Below are positions 54,291 to 62,566 of a stretch of 64,000 nucleotides of DNA, one piece after another. The stretch is taken from positions 496,001 through 560,000 of the forward strand of contig CAVZNV010000018.1 in NCBI GenBank assembly GCA_963776735.1, written 5' to 3'. Within the stretch, counting starts at the first letter, position 1; the number at the start of each line of letters is the position of its first letter. The DNA is from PALSA-612 sp963776735 (GTDB lineage Bacteria; Actinomycetota; Thermoleophilia; Gaiellales; Gaiellaceae). Below the pieces are notes generated by a model. That model did not search any database. It was not told where the DNA came from and saw only the letters and a list, made by a program, of their open reading frames with translations. Both the position numbers and the translations under genes were made by a program.

Positions 54291-55487
54291 GTGACGGGGA
54301 GACACGTCTCGCGGAGACAGTTTGTGCTGGGCGGCATGAGCGCGATCGGGGCGGCCGCTCTGGCATCGCGCGCGACCCCGGCCCGGGCCGCAACCGCGCT
54401 TCCCAGCCCGTCCCGGTCCGGCCTCGACCACATCGTCGTGCTGACGATGGAGAACCGCTCGTTCGACCACCTGATCGGCTGGCTACCGGGGGCGGATGGC
54501 AAGCAGGCCGGTCTGACGTTCACCGACCGGAACGGCGTCGCGCATCCGACCTGGCCGCTCGCGCCCGACTTCCAGGGCTGCCGTTTCAGCGATCCGGAGC
54601 ACGGCAACGCAGCCAGCCTGACGGCGTACGACAACGGCCGCTGCGACGGCTGGCTGCGGGCAGGCGGCAACGACCTCTACTCGATCGGCTACTACCGCCA
54701 GCAGGACCTGCCGTTCCTGGGCTCGGCCGCGCCGGTCTGGACGGTCTGCGACCGCTGGTTCGCGCCCTTCATGGGGCCGACGATGACGAACCGCATGTAC
54801 ATGCACACGGGCCGCACCGACCGGACCGACAACCTTCCGTTACCGAGCGCACTCCGCACGATCTGGGACGTGTTGACGGCGAGGAGGATCAGTGCCCGCT
54901 ACTACCGCACCAACTTCGCCTACCTGTCGCTGTGGGGAACGAAGTACGCGCGGATCACGCACACGCTCGCGGACTTCCTGAAGGACTGCCGGACCGGCGG
55001 TCTGCCGGCCGTGGCCTACGTCGACCCGACGTTCACGCTGCCCCTGCTCGGGCTCGGCGACGACGACCATCCGCCCTCGGACATCCGGGCCGGTAAGTGG
55101 CTGATGAACGAGGTCTACCGGGCGGTGACGACCGGTCCGGCCTGGCCCCGAACGCTCCTCGTGATCGTGTTCGACGAGTGGGGAGGCTTCTTCGAGCACG
55201 TCCCGCCGGCACGCGCGCCCGACACGACCCCGCTCCACTCGTTGCGCGGCTTCCGGGTGCCCGCGCTCCTGATCTCACCGTTCGCTCGGCGCGGCTACGT
55301 CGAGCACACCGTTTTCGACCACACGTCGATCCTGAAGCTGATCGAGTGGCGGTTCGGCCTGCCTGCGCTGTCGGTGCGGGACCGGCACGCGGCCAACCCT
55401 GCCGCGGCGCTCGATTTCACGCACCGCAACCTGAGCGCGCCGGCGTTCTCCGTGCCACGGATCACGACGAGCAAGCGCTGCCCCTAG
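54291..55487 (+). CDS. Tat-exported phosphoesterase (phospholipase C / acid phosphatase family)
   Basis: A 398-residue protein. I choose GTG 54291 because TAGAGT ends 7 nt before it (54278-54283); GTG 54282 would add three residues. Signal HVSRRQFVLGGMSAIGAAALAS has the twin-arginine motif and an Ala-rich cleavage region. The mature enzyme opens with LDHIVVLTMENRSFDHLIGWLPG, the metal/nucleophile signature of this family. Further segments are MGPTMTNRMYMHTG, FDEWGGFFEHVPPA and the HTSILKLIEWRFGLP C-terminus. It hydrolyses phosphodiesters or monoesters (phospholipids, nucleotides) outside the cytoplasm. Family length 400-700; this is the compact form without C-terminal DUF756 repeats. Confidence 0.9.
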   Translation: MTGRHVSRRQFVLGGMSAIGAAALASRATPARAATALPSPSRSGLDHIVVLTMENRSFDHLIGWLPGADGKQAGLTFTDRNGVAHPTWPLAPDFQGCRFSDPEHGNAASLTAYDNGRCDGWLRAGGNDLYSIGYYRQQDLPFLGSAAPVWTVCDRWFAPFMGPTMTNRMYMHTGRTDRTDNLPLPSALRTIWDVLTARRISARYYRTNFAYLSLWGTKYARITHTLADFLKDCRTGGLPAVAYVDPTFTLPLLGLGDDDHPPSDIRAGKWLMNEVYRAVTTGPAWPRTLLVIVFDEWGGFFEHVPPARAPDTTPLHSLRGFRVPALLISPFARRGYVEHTVFDHTSILKLIEWRFGLPALSVRDRHAANPAAALDFTHRNLSAPAFSVPRITTSKRCP

Positions 55488-55500
55488 CGCCGGCGGGTCG

Positions 55501-56754
55501 ATGAGACGGCGCCTGCCACCCGCCTTGCAGCAGCGCGACTTCACGCTGCTGTGGACGGCCCTCGTCGTCATGGGCTTCGCGAGCCAGATGGCGGTGGTGG
55601 CGATCGGCTGGCAGGTGTACTCGATCGCCCACGATCCGCTCTACCTCGGGCTGATCGGCCTCGCGGAGTTCCTGCCGCTGCTGCTGCTCGCGCTGCCGGC
55701 CGGTCACATCGCCGACCGCTTCCCGCGGCGCCTCGTGTTCGGGCTCTCGCTCGTGATCGAGTTTTTCGTCCTCGTGGCACTCGTCGGCGTCAGCCGCTCG
55801 GGCGCCCACGACCTCTGGCCGTTCCTCGCGCTCGCGGTCGCGACGGGTGTGGCCGGGTCTCTCGGTGCGCCGACCGGCCGGGCTCTGCCGACCGAGGTGG
55901 TCGTTCCCGAGCTGCTCGCGAGCGCCATGGCCCTGCGCTCCATCGCCGGTCAGGCGGCAGTGATCGCCGGCCCGGTGCTCGGCGGCGTGCTCTTCGCCGT
56001 GCGCCCGGAGCTCGTCTACGGCGTGGCGGCGGCGATGATGCTCGTCGGGCTCGGCTGCATCGCCGCGATCGGGCCGCCCGTGGTGGAGCGGCAGCGAATC
56101 GAGGAGGCGCCGGGACTTGAGCGCCTGCTCGCGGGAGTCGGCTTCATCCGCAGGACGCCCGTGCTGCTCGGCGCGATCTCGCTCGATCTCTTCGCGGTGC
56201 TGTTCGGTGGGGCCGTCGCGCTGCTGCCCGTGTTCGCGAAGTCGATCCTGCACGTCGGGCCGGAGGGGCTCGGCGTCCTCCGCGCCGCGCCGGCCGTCGG
56301 AGCCTTGCTGGCAGGCTTCATGCTCGTACGGCGGCCGCTGGGACGCAACGCGGGGAGGACGCTGCTGGCCGTCGTGGCGCTGTTCGGGCTGAGCATGGTC
56401 GTCTTCGGCCTCTCGCGCTGGTTCGCGCTCTCCGCAGTCGCACTCGCGGTGAGCGGCTTTGCGGACATGATCAGCATGAACATCCGCTCGACGACCGTCG
56501 CACTGGCCACGCCCGACCGCCTGCGAGGCCGCGTGAACGCCGTCGAGTCGGTGTTCATCTCGGCGTCGAACGAGCTCGGTGCATTCGAGTCGGGCCTCGC
56601 GGCCGCAATCATCGGCGCCACTCCGGCCGTCGTCGCGGGCGGAATCGTCACGGTCGCGCTCGCCGCCGTCTGGCCCCGGGTCTTCCCGGCGCTCGCCCGG
56701 GTCGACCGGCTCGAGGACGTCCAGCCGGAGTTGGAAGCCGCGTACAACGGGTAG
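55501..56754 (+). CDS. MFS transporter (EntS-like drug/siderophore exporter)
   Basis: A 417-residue, about 12-helix permease from ATG 55501. The N-terminus RDFTLLWTALVVMGFASQMAVVAIGWQVYSI and the loop GHIADRFPRRLV (DRxxRR motif A) are typical of the EntS/TetA-like exporters of the MFS. A second motif A-like loop, RRPLGRNAGR, follows helix 8, and SMNIRSTTVALATPDRLRGRVNAVESV is diagnostic of this subfamily. It exports small molecules by proton antiport; substrate unknown. Fourteen nucleotides separate it from the phosphoesterase. Confidence 0.9.
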   Translation: MRRRLPPALQQRDFTLLWTALVVMGFASQMAVVAIGWQVYSIAHDPLYLGLIGLAEFLPLLLLALPAGHIADRFPRRLVFGLSLVIEFFVLVALVGVSRSGAHDLWPFLALAVATGVAGSLGAPTGRALPTEVVVPELLASAMALRSIAGQAAVIAGPVLGGVLFAVRPELVYGVAAAMMLVGLGCIAAIGPPVVERQRIEEAPGLERLLAGVGFIRRTPVLLGAISLDLFAVLFGGAVALLPVFAKSILHVGPEGLGVLRAAPAVGALLAGFMLVRRPLGRNAGRTLLAVVALFGLSMVVFGLSRWFALSAVALAVSGFADMISMNIRSTTVALATPDRLRGRVNAVESVFISASNELGAFESGLAAAIIGATPAVVAGGIVTVALAAVWPRVFPALARVDRLEDVQPELEAAYNG

Positions 56755-56811
56755 CGGATTCGGGTGCGACCGGCTGCGGTCCCCGCGGCGCCGGCTGCGC
56801 GCGAACGCCTG

Positions 56812-58485
56812 CTAGGCGGCCGCCGCCAGCTGGGCCGCGATCGCCGCGGTGTCCAGCGGAAGGACCTGTACCTCCGGCACCGGCCCGCGCAGGAACTCGT
56901 GGACGACGGACAGGTCGTCGGCGTCCTCGGGAGCGAAGGAAACGCCTGCGGCCGCGGCGGCGAGCGCCTCCGTCACGCCTCGCTCGACCTCGAGTCGCGC
57001 GCCGCCGCCGGGCGGCAGCGTGCGGACAGCGCAGACGCGCCCTGCGGCGACGAAGAAGGCGCGGCGCCAGCCGGGCTCGACTGCCGGGGCGATCAGGCAC
57101 CGCCGTTCGGCGCGGAGCCGCTCGAGACGCTGAAGCTGTGCGATCACTGCTTCGAGCGCAGAGATCCGGTCTCGGAGCCGGGCAGCATCCTCGTAGCGCA
57201 GGCAGTCGGCGAGGTAGGAGAGCTTCTTCCGCAGGCGCGGGAGCGGCCCGCCGGCGAGCAGCAACGCCAGCTCTCGCTCGGACGCGCCCCCGAGCGCCCG
57301 TGCCGCCCGCTCTGCCCGGCTACGGCCGCGGATCGGCCCGAGAGCTCCGGGCGTCGAGGTCACGACCATCTCGTCGCCGCGCCGCCGGAGGTATACGTAC
57401 CGGTCGGGCCGGGCCGACCGCGCGTTGGCGGGCGGCCGCAGCTCGCGCAGCAGGCGAAGCTCCTCGAGGCCCGCCTCGAGCTCGCTCCCGAGTACCCGCC
57501 ACTCGATCCACTCGACGGCGGCGAGCGCGGCCTCGACGGCAGGCCGCTGGCGGTCGGAGCGGAAGTACGACCGCAGCCGCGCCTTCAGGTCGCGAGCGCG
57601 TCCGACGTAGAGCACCTGCTCGTGCCGGTCCCGGAACAGGTACACGCCCGGCCGGGCCGGCGCGCCGTGCGCGAGCGAGCGCTTGCCGTGGGCCTTCCGC
57701 GCGCGTGGGGCCGCCAGCGCGTGCAACTCCGAGAGGGTCCGCGCGCCGCGCTCCTGCGCCTCACCGATCAGCCGGACGAGCACCTCGGCAGTTGCCTGCG
57801 CATCGGGCAGCGCACGGTGACAGGGAGCGACGGACGTGCCGTAGAAGTGTGCCAGCGAGGCGAGCCCGACCTTGCGGAGCCGGCCGGCGAGCAGTTGCCG
57901 GGCCAGCGCCGCAGTATCGAGTGCAGGCGCGGCGAGCCGGCGTCCGGTCAGCCGCTCCAGTTGCAGGTCGAGGAAGGACGTGTCGAAGCGCGCGTTGTGG
58001 GCGACGAGAGTCGCGTCGCCCGCGAAGGCGAGGAAGGCGCGCGTGGCCGACGTGATCCCCGGTGCGTCGCGGAGTTCTTCGTCGCGAATCCCCGTGATCG
58101 CGTGGATCGGAGCGGGGAGGGGGGCGCCGGTGCGAACGAGGGTCTGGAACGAGTCGACCGGCTCCAGCGCGCACACGCGCACGGCTCCGATCTCGCAGAT
58201 CAGCGACGAGCGCGCCGAGAGCCCCGTCGTCTCCAGGTCGAAGACGACGAAGTGCGCCTCCTCGAGCGGGGGGTCGACGGGCCCGGTCGCGAGCCCGATC
58301 GCGCTGCCGTGCCAGGCGAGCCGCGCGTCGCCGGCCACGAGGTCGCCGACGAGCGACCGCGCCAGCCCGTCCGGCGCGCTCCGCAGCGCGAAGAGGTGTG
58401 CGGCCGCCTCGACCGGCGATACGGGCCGGCGCCGCTCCTCGAGCAGCTCGACGAGCCGGTCGACAGCGTCGAAGGCAAGTTGCAT
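56812..58485 (-). CDS. DnaQ-type 3'-5' exonuclease fused to GIY-YIG (UvrC-like) nuclease, SOS-controlled
   Basis: A 557-residue fusion from ATG 58485. Residues 1-75 are a helical lead. The DEDDh exonuclease follows: FVVFDLETTGLSARSS (DE), HAITGI, LVAHNARFDTSFLDLQ (D) and CHRALPDAQATAEVLVR (H, D). A GIY-YIG domain lies near 280-360: GVYLFRDRHEQVLYVGRARDLKARLRSYF. A UVR motif, LADCLRYEDAARLRDRISALE, is near 430. It lacks the RNase H-like and HhH parts of UvrC. The same fusion occurs in mycobacteria; expected to act on damaged or structured DNA. A LexA-type box within its promoter (58503-58514) says it is part of the SOS response. Confidence 0.92.
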   Translation of the reverse strand: MQLAFDAVDRLVELLEERRRPVSPVEAAAHLFALRSAPDGLARSLVGDLVAGDARLAWHGSAIGLATGPVDPPLEEAHFVVFDLETTGLSARSSLICEIGAVRVCALEPVDSFQTLVRTGAPLPAPIHAITGIRDEELRDAPGITSATRAFLAFAGDATLVAHNARFDTSFLDLQLERLTGRRLAAPALDTAALARQLLAGRLRKVGLASLAHFYGTSVAPCHRALPDAQATAEVLVRLIGEAQERGARTLSELHALAAPRARKAHGKRSLAHGAPARPGVYLFRDRHEQVLYVGRARDLKARLRSYFRSDRQRPAVEAALAAVEWIEWRVLGSELEAGLEELRLLRELRPPANARSARPDRYVYLRRRGDEMVVTSTPGALGPIRGRSRAERAARALGGASERELALLLAGGPLPRLRKKLSYLADCLRYEDAARLRDRISALEAVIAQLQRLERLRAERRCLIAPAVEPGWRRAFFVAAGRVCAVRTLPPGGGARLEVERGVTEALAAAAAGVSFAPEDADDLSVVHEFLRGPVPEVQVLPLDTAAIAAQLAAAA

Positions 58486-58522
58486 GGCGCGCCATGCAAC
58501 CAGAACATATGTTCGCCGTCAA
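58479..58522 (-). promoter_or_regulatory. SOS promoter: LexA box inside the -35/-10 spacer, plus 22-bp palindrome over the start codon
   Basis: On the minus strand: TTGACG (58522-58517), a 17-bp spacer containing GAACATATGTTC (58514-58503, a perfect actinobacterial/Gram-positive LexA site), then TTGCAT (58499-58494) and ATG 58485 eight bases later. The transcript is leaderless. GTTGCATGGCGCGCCATGCAAC (58479-58500) is a perfect 22-bp palindrome covering the -10 box and the start codon. Repression by LexA would block both -35 and -10. Confidence 0.85.
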
Positions 58523-58534
58523 GCGGCGAGCTGC

Positions 58535-59392
58535 TCAGGAGCTCTTCTCGTTGCCGAGCGCACGGGCGAGCATGTCGCCGAGCTCCATCGGCAGCACGAT
58601 CTTCGTCGCGTCGGACGTGCCGATCTGCTTGAGCGCGTCGAGGTACTGCAGGCGCATCGTGTTCGAGTCGACGGTGTGCGCGATCTCGAAGATCTTCCCG
58701 AGCGCGAGCGCGAAGCCCTCGGCGCGCAGGATCGCCGCCTGCTTGTCGCCCTCGGCGGAGAGGATCTTCGCCTGCTTGTCGCCCTCGGCGACGGTGACGG
58801 CTGCGGACTTCGTGCCCTCGGCCTCCAGGACGACCGCGCGACGCGTGCGTTCGGCCGACATCTGCCGCGTCATGGCTTCCTGCACGCCCGGCGGCGGCGT
58901 GATCTCGCGGACCTCGACGTTCGTGACCTTCACGCCCCAGCGTTCGGTGACCTCGTCGAGCTTCGACTGCAGCACGGCGTTCATCTGCTCGCGCTTCGAC
59001 AGCACGTCGTCCAGTGCCATGTCGCCGACGACGCTGCGGAGCGTGGTCGCGGCGATGTTCTCCGCGGCGCCTGCGAAGTTCTGCACCTTGACGACCGAGT
59101 CGACGGCGTCGACTACGCGGTGGAAGACGATGAAGTCGATCGAGATCGGCGCGTTGTCCTTCGTGATCCCGGTCTGGCGGGGAATCTCGAGGTACTGCTC
59201 ACGCAGGTCGACGAGCACGGGCCGGTCGATGATCGGGATCAGGAAGATGATGCCCGGGCCCTTCGTCCCGATGCAGCGGCCGAGCCGGAAAACGACGTTG
59301 CGCTGGTACTCGCGGACGATCCGGATGCTCAGGTAGAGGATGACGATGACGACGAGGATCGCCGCGATCGCACCGATGATGGCTCCGAGCAC
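58535..59392 (-). CDS. SPFH/band-7 domain protein (slipin/stomatin-like)
   Basis: A 285-residue protein from GTG 59392. One N-terminal membrane helix (GAIIGAIAAILVVIVILYLSI), then the band-7 domain: RIVREYQRNVVFRLGRCIGTKGPGIIFLIPIIDRP, DLREQYLEIPRQTGITKDNA, FHRVVDAVDSVVKVQNFAGAAENIAATTLRSVVG. Repeats of AEGDKQAKI/AEGDKQAAI mark the coiled-coil region. It ends in an acidic tail. It forms membrane microdomain scaffolds and often works with NfeD, which is absent here. TAGAGT (59406-59401) lies 8 nt before the GTG (leaderless). Confidence 0.92.
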   Translation of the reverse strand: MLGAIIGAIAAILVVIVILYLSIRIVREYQRNVVFRLGRCIGTKGPGIIFLIPIIDRPVLVDLREQYLEIPRQTGITKDNAPISIDFIVFHRVVDAVDSVVKVQNFAGAAENIAATTLRSVVGDMALDDVLSKREQMNAVLQSKLDEVTERWGVKVTNVEVREITPPPGVQEAMTRQMSAERTRRAVVLEAEGTKSAAVTVAEGDKQAKILSAEGDKQAAILRAEGFALALGKIFEIAHTVDSNTMRLQYLDALKQIGTSDATKIVLPMELGDMLARALGNEKSS

Positions 59393-59443
59393 CTGAACGG
59401 ACTCTAGTCACTCGAGCGACTCTCCGCCAGATTCGAGAGAATC

Positions 59444-60883
59444 GTGCTCGTGCGCCTGGTCCTCGTCGTGCCCGCGCTCGTCGCGACTGCCTGGCTGGCC
59501 GCGTCCGCAGCGGCGGGGAACTGGCTGCAGTTCGGCATCGACCCTTCGCGGAGCAACGTCGCAGGCGCGACCGGGATCACTGCCGCCAACGTCGGAAGCC
59601 TCGTGCGTCAGCAGGTTCACCTGCCCGGGATCGCGGACAACAACGCCGTCTACCTCTCCGGCGCGACCATCGGCGGCGCAAGCCACGATGCGTTCTTCGT
59701 CACGACGAGCTACGGCCGCACGCTGGCGATCGACGCCCGCACCGGCTCGATCCTCTGGCAGTACGTGCCGCCCGGGATCTCCACCTGGGACGGCACGCCG
59801 CAGCTCACGACCTCGGCGCCCGCGATCGACCCGGGGCGCCGCTACCTCTATGCCGCCTCGCCGGACGGCAAGATCCACAAGCTGGCGATCGCGGACGGCA
59901 GCGAGATCACGTCCGGCGATTGGCCCGTGACGATCACGCTCGACCCGAAGCACGAGAAGATCGGCCCGGGGATCAACATCTCCGGCAACTACGTCCTCGC
60001 GTCGACCGGCGGCTACATCGGCGACATCGCGCCGTACCAGGGCCACGTCGTCTCGATCGACCGCAGCACCGGCCGCCTCGTGCAGGTCTTCAACGCGCTC
60101 TGCTCGAACCGGCACCAGCTGATCCAGACGACGAGCTGCATCAACTCCGGCGCCGCGATCTGGGGGAGAGGCGGCGTCGTGGTCGAGCCGGGCTCGCACA
60201 AGCTGCTCGTCGCCACGGGCAACGCGGAGTGGGACGGTCACACGATGTGGGGCGACAGCGTCCTCGAGCTCAGTCCCGACGCGGGCAAGCTCCTGCAGGC
60301 GTACACGCCGAAGAACGAGGCCTACCTCGACGGCAGCGACCTCGACCTCGGGAGCGCCTCGCCCGCGATCCTGACGAAGAACCTCGTCGTCCAGCCGGGG
60401 AAGGACGGCAAGCTGCGGCTGCTCGACCTCCGACACTTGAACGGCCGGACGGCGACCGCGGCGCCGATCAAGGGCGGCGAGCTGCAGATCCTGCCGGGGC
60501 CGAAGAGCCACCTGATCCTGACCGCGCCGTGCGTCTGGCACGACGGCTCGCAGACGTGGGTCTTCGTCGGCGACTACGCGGCGATCGCGGGCTACCTGCT
60601 CCTGCCGGGGACGAAGCCGAGGCTGAAGCGCATGTGGCAGGTGACGAACGGCTCGTCCAGCCCCGTCCTCGCCGGCGGACTGCTGTATTCATACGACCCG
60701 CTCCAGAGCGGCGTCAACGTCTACCGGCCGACGACGGGCAGGCTCGTAACGACGCTGCCGACCGGGAAAGGCCACTGGAACTCGCCGATCGTCGCCGACG
60801 GGCGCGTTGCCGTGCCCGAGGGCGACTCGAACGACCACCACGACGACGGCGTCCTCGACATCTTCCGCCTGCCCGGGAGCTGA
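59444..60883 (+). CDS. Secreted PQQ-type beta-propeller protein (outer-wall WD40/BamB-like)
   Basis: A 479-residue protein from GTG 59444; GTG 59450, seven bases after a GAGAAT box, is equally possible. Signal peptide RLVLVVPALVATAWLAASAAAG, then repeated propeller blades such as YGRTLAIDARTGSILWQY, RYLYAASPDGKIHKLAIADG, KDGKLRLLDLRHL and PLQSGVNVYRPTTGRLVTTL, the AWxLDxxTGxxxW pattern of PQQ-like repeats. PQQ-ligand residues are not obvious, so it may be a structural or binding propeller, like BamB, rather than a dehydrogenase. Cys residues at ALCSNRHQLIQTTSC might form a disulfide outside the cell. Confidence 0.83.
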   Translation: MLVRLVLVVPALVATAWLAASAAAGNWLQFGIDPSRSNVAGATGITAANVGSLVRQQVHLPGIADNNAVYLSGATIGGASHDAFFVTTSYGRTLAIDARTGSILWQYVPPGISTWDGTPQLTTSAPAIDPGRRYLYAASPDGKIHKLAIADGSEITSGDWPVTITLDPKHEKIGPGINISGNYVLASTGGYIGDIAPYQGHVVSIDRSTGRLVQVFNALCSNRHQLIQTTSCINSGAAIWGRGGVVVEPGSHKLLVATGNAEWDGHTMWGDSVLELSPDAGKLLQAYTPKNEAYLDGSDLDLGSASPAILTKNLVVQPGKDGKLRLLDLRHLNGRTATAAPIKGGELQILPGPKSHLILTAPCVWHDGSQTWVFVGDYAAIAGYLLLPGTKPRLKRMWQVTNGSSSPVLAGGLLYSYDPLQSGVNVYRPTTGRLVTTLPTGKGHWNSPIVADGRVAVPEGDSNDHHDDGVLDIFRLPGS

Positions 60884-60919
60884 GTAGTGCGGGCGCGTGA
60901 GCCACGTTACGATTGCGCC

Positions 60920-61132
60920 GTGGTCTTCCGGCGCTTCAAGCTCCGGCTGCGGCCGTTGAACGAGGCGGAGGCGTATGCGCGCTGCCACGGGCCTCGCGGC
61001 GCCGACGTGCGCATCGTCCACCTCGAGCCGAAGCGGCCGCGCTACGAGACGCCGGTGACGGGCGAGGATCTCCGCCGCTCGTTCGAGCACAAGCTCGACG
61101 AGCGCGAGCCGCACGAGCAAGCGGGCGTTTGA
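60920..61132 (+). CDS. Hypothetical small basic protein
   Basis: A 70-residue soluble protein. GTG 60920 is favoured because TACGAT (60908-60913) ends 6 nt before it (leaderless); a longer frame starts at 60887. Composition is charged and Arg-rich (VVFRRFKLRLRPLNEAEAYARCHGPRGADVR, then EDLRRSFEHKLDEREPHEQ). There is no signal peptide, helix span or metal motif. The frame overlaps the dehydrogenase start by 4 nt, so they are co-transcribed. Function unknown. Confidence 0.5.
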   Translation: MVFRRFKLRLRPLNEAEAYARCHGPRGADVRIVHLEPKRPRYETPVTGEDLRRSFEHKLDEREPHEQAGV

Positions 61133-62070
61133 GCGCCGACCCTGCCACGACGAGGCCGGGTTCGACCAGCATCGCCTGGATCGGGACCGGCGTGATGGGC
61201 TCCTCCATGTGCGGCCACGTCCTGGACGCCGGCTACGCGGTCACGGTGCACAACCGGACGAAGGAGCGCACGCAGCCCCTGCTCGACCGCGGTGCGGTCT
61301 GGGCGGACACGCCCGCAGAGGCAGCGGCAGGCGCGGACGTCGTCTGCTCGATCGTCGGCTACCCGGCCGACGTCCGCGAAGTGATCCTCGGTGAGCAGGG
61401 AGCGCTTGCCGGAACCGTCGCGGGCGCCGTCCTCGTCGACCTGACGACGAGCGAGCCGTCGCTGGCCGTCGAGATCGCCGATGCGGCCGCGGCGAAGGGC
61501 GCCGCCTCGATCGACGCACCGGTCTCGGGCGGCGACGTCGGCGCGCGCAACGGCACGCTGTCGATCATGGTCGGCGGCGACGAGGAGGCCGTCGATCGCG
61601 TTCGGCCGCTGCTCGAGACCTTCGGCAAGACGATCGTCCGCCAGGGCGGCCCCGGAGCCGGGCAGCACACGAAGATGGTCAACCAGACGCTGATCGCGGG
61701 AGCGATGATCGGCGTCTGCGAGGCGCTGCTCTACGCGTATCAGGCCGGCCTCGACCTCGAGACCGTGCTCCGGTCGGTCGAGCCCGGTGCTGCGGGATCG
61801 TGGTCGCTGACGAACTACGCGCCGAGGATGCTGAAGGGCGACTTCGAGCCCGGCTTCGTCGTCGAGCACTTCGTCAAGGACATGGGCATCGCACTCGCCG
61901 AGGCGCGGCGGATGAACCTCTCCCTGCCCGGCCTGGCGCTCGTCCAGCAGCTCTACGTCGCCCTCATGGCCCAGGGGAACGGCCGAAAGGGCACGCAGTC
62001 GCTCATCCTCGCCTTGTCGACCCTCTCGGGCGTCGAATGGCGAACCGCGAGCGGGCCGTCCGCTGGCTAG
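61129..62070 (+). CDS. NAD-binding beta-hydroxyacid dehydrogenase (3-hydroxyisobutyrate dehydrogenase-like)
   Basis: A 313-residue enzyme from TTG 61129 (TTGA overlap with the previous stop). Dinucleotide site IAWIGTGVMGSSMCGHVLDAGYAV, catalytic region SIDAPVSGGDVGARNGTLSIMVGG, Lys in GQHTKMVNQTLIAGAM and the LTNYAPRMLKGDFEPGFVVEHFVKD domain of the HIBADH superfamily. Such enzymes oxidise 3-hydroxyisobutyrate (valine breakdown), tartronate semialdehyde or related acids; the exact substrate is not clear. Complete and of usual length. Confidence 0.9.
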   Translation: MSADPATTRPGSTSIAWIGTGVMGSSMCGHVLDAGYAVTVHNRTKERTQPLLDRGAVWADTPAEAAAGADVVCSIVGYPADVREVILGEQGALAGTVAGAVLVDLTTSEPSLAVEIADAAAAKGAASIDAPVSGGDVGARNGTLSIMVGGDEEAVDRVRPLLETFGKTIVRQGGPGAGQHTKMVNQTLIAGAMIGVCEALLYAYQAGLDLETVLRSVEPGAAGSWSLTNYAPRMLKGDFEPGFVVEHFVKDMGIALAEARRMNLSLPGLALVQQLYVALMAQGNGRKGTQSLILALSTLSGVEWRTASGPSAG

Positions 62071-62230
62071 CTTCGCACTGGCACACGGACTGGCCGAGAT
62101 CGCGGCGCTCGAGCCGGAGCCCGCAGCGGCTGCACGTCGGCGGGAGCACGCCCGAGCGGACGAGCAGCGCGCGCAGGAGGACGATCCAGAGCATCGCCCA
62201 CGGTGCGATGAGCCAGGGTTGCGTGACCAC
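62003..62230 (-). CDS. Possible small zinc-ribbon membrane protein (low confidence)
   Basis: A minus-strand frame from GTG 62230 encodes a hydrophobic segment (WLIAPWAMLWIVLLRALLV) followed by CSRCGLRLERRDLGQSVCQC, two Cys pairs spaced like a zinc ribbon. It has no clear ribosome-binding site or -10, and its end lies within the dehydrogenase gene. Both features together are unlikely by chance in an antisense frame, but the region 62071-62317 may equally be simple intergenic DNA. Treat as a candidate. Confidence 0.3.
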   Translation of the reverse strand: MVTQPWLIAPWAMLWIVLLRALLVRSGVLPPTCSRCGLRLERRDLGQSVCQCEASQRTARSRFAIRRPRGSTRRG

Positions 62231-62317
62231 GATCCCGCTATCGGCACGAGGTACGCGCTTCCTGAGCACGGTCGGGGGATCGGCGAGGCGAAAGCGCCCG
62301 CCGGCTAGAATGCCCCG

Positions 62318-62566
62318 GTGAGCTGGGTGTTCGTCGGTTTGCTCGCCGGCGCCGTTCTCGTCCTGATCGGTGCCGAATGGCCCGGGCTCAGCGAACGCTT
62401 CGGCATCGACGCACGGCTCGAGGCACGCGAGCGCAGGGCCCGTGCGCAGCGCAAGGCGAAGCTGCACGTCGTCACGGACGACGACTCCGAGGACTTCGAG
62501 GCGAGCGTCCGCCGCGACCTCGACCGCCTGCCGACGATCGAGAAGAAGCGCGGTCCCAGGCGCTAG
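62318..62566 (+). CDS. Hypothetical small membrane-anchored protein
   Basis: An 82-residue protein from GTG 62318. A single N-terminal helix (SWVFVGLLAGAVLVLIGAEW) is followed by a basic coiled stretch (RLEARERRARAQRKAKLH), an acidic patch (VTDDDSEDFEASVRRDL) and a basic end. Such N-in anchors with charged tails are common in actinobacteria; no family is recognised. TAGAAT (62306-62311) ends 6 nt before the GTG, a strong sign of a leaderless gene and of real expression. It is convergent with the subtilase gene, whose end adjoins it. Confidence 0.6.
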   Translation: MSWVFVGLLAGAVLVLIGAEWPGLSERFGIDARLEARERRARAQRKAKLHVVTDDDSEDFEASVRRDLDRLPTIEKKRGPRR

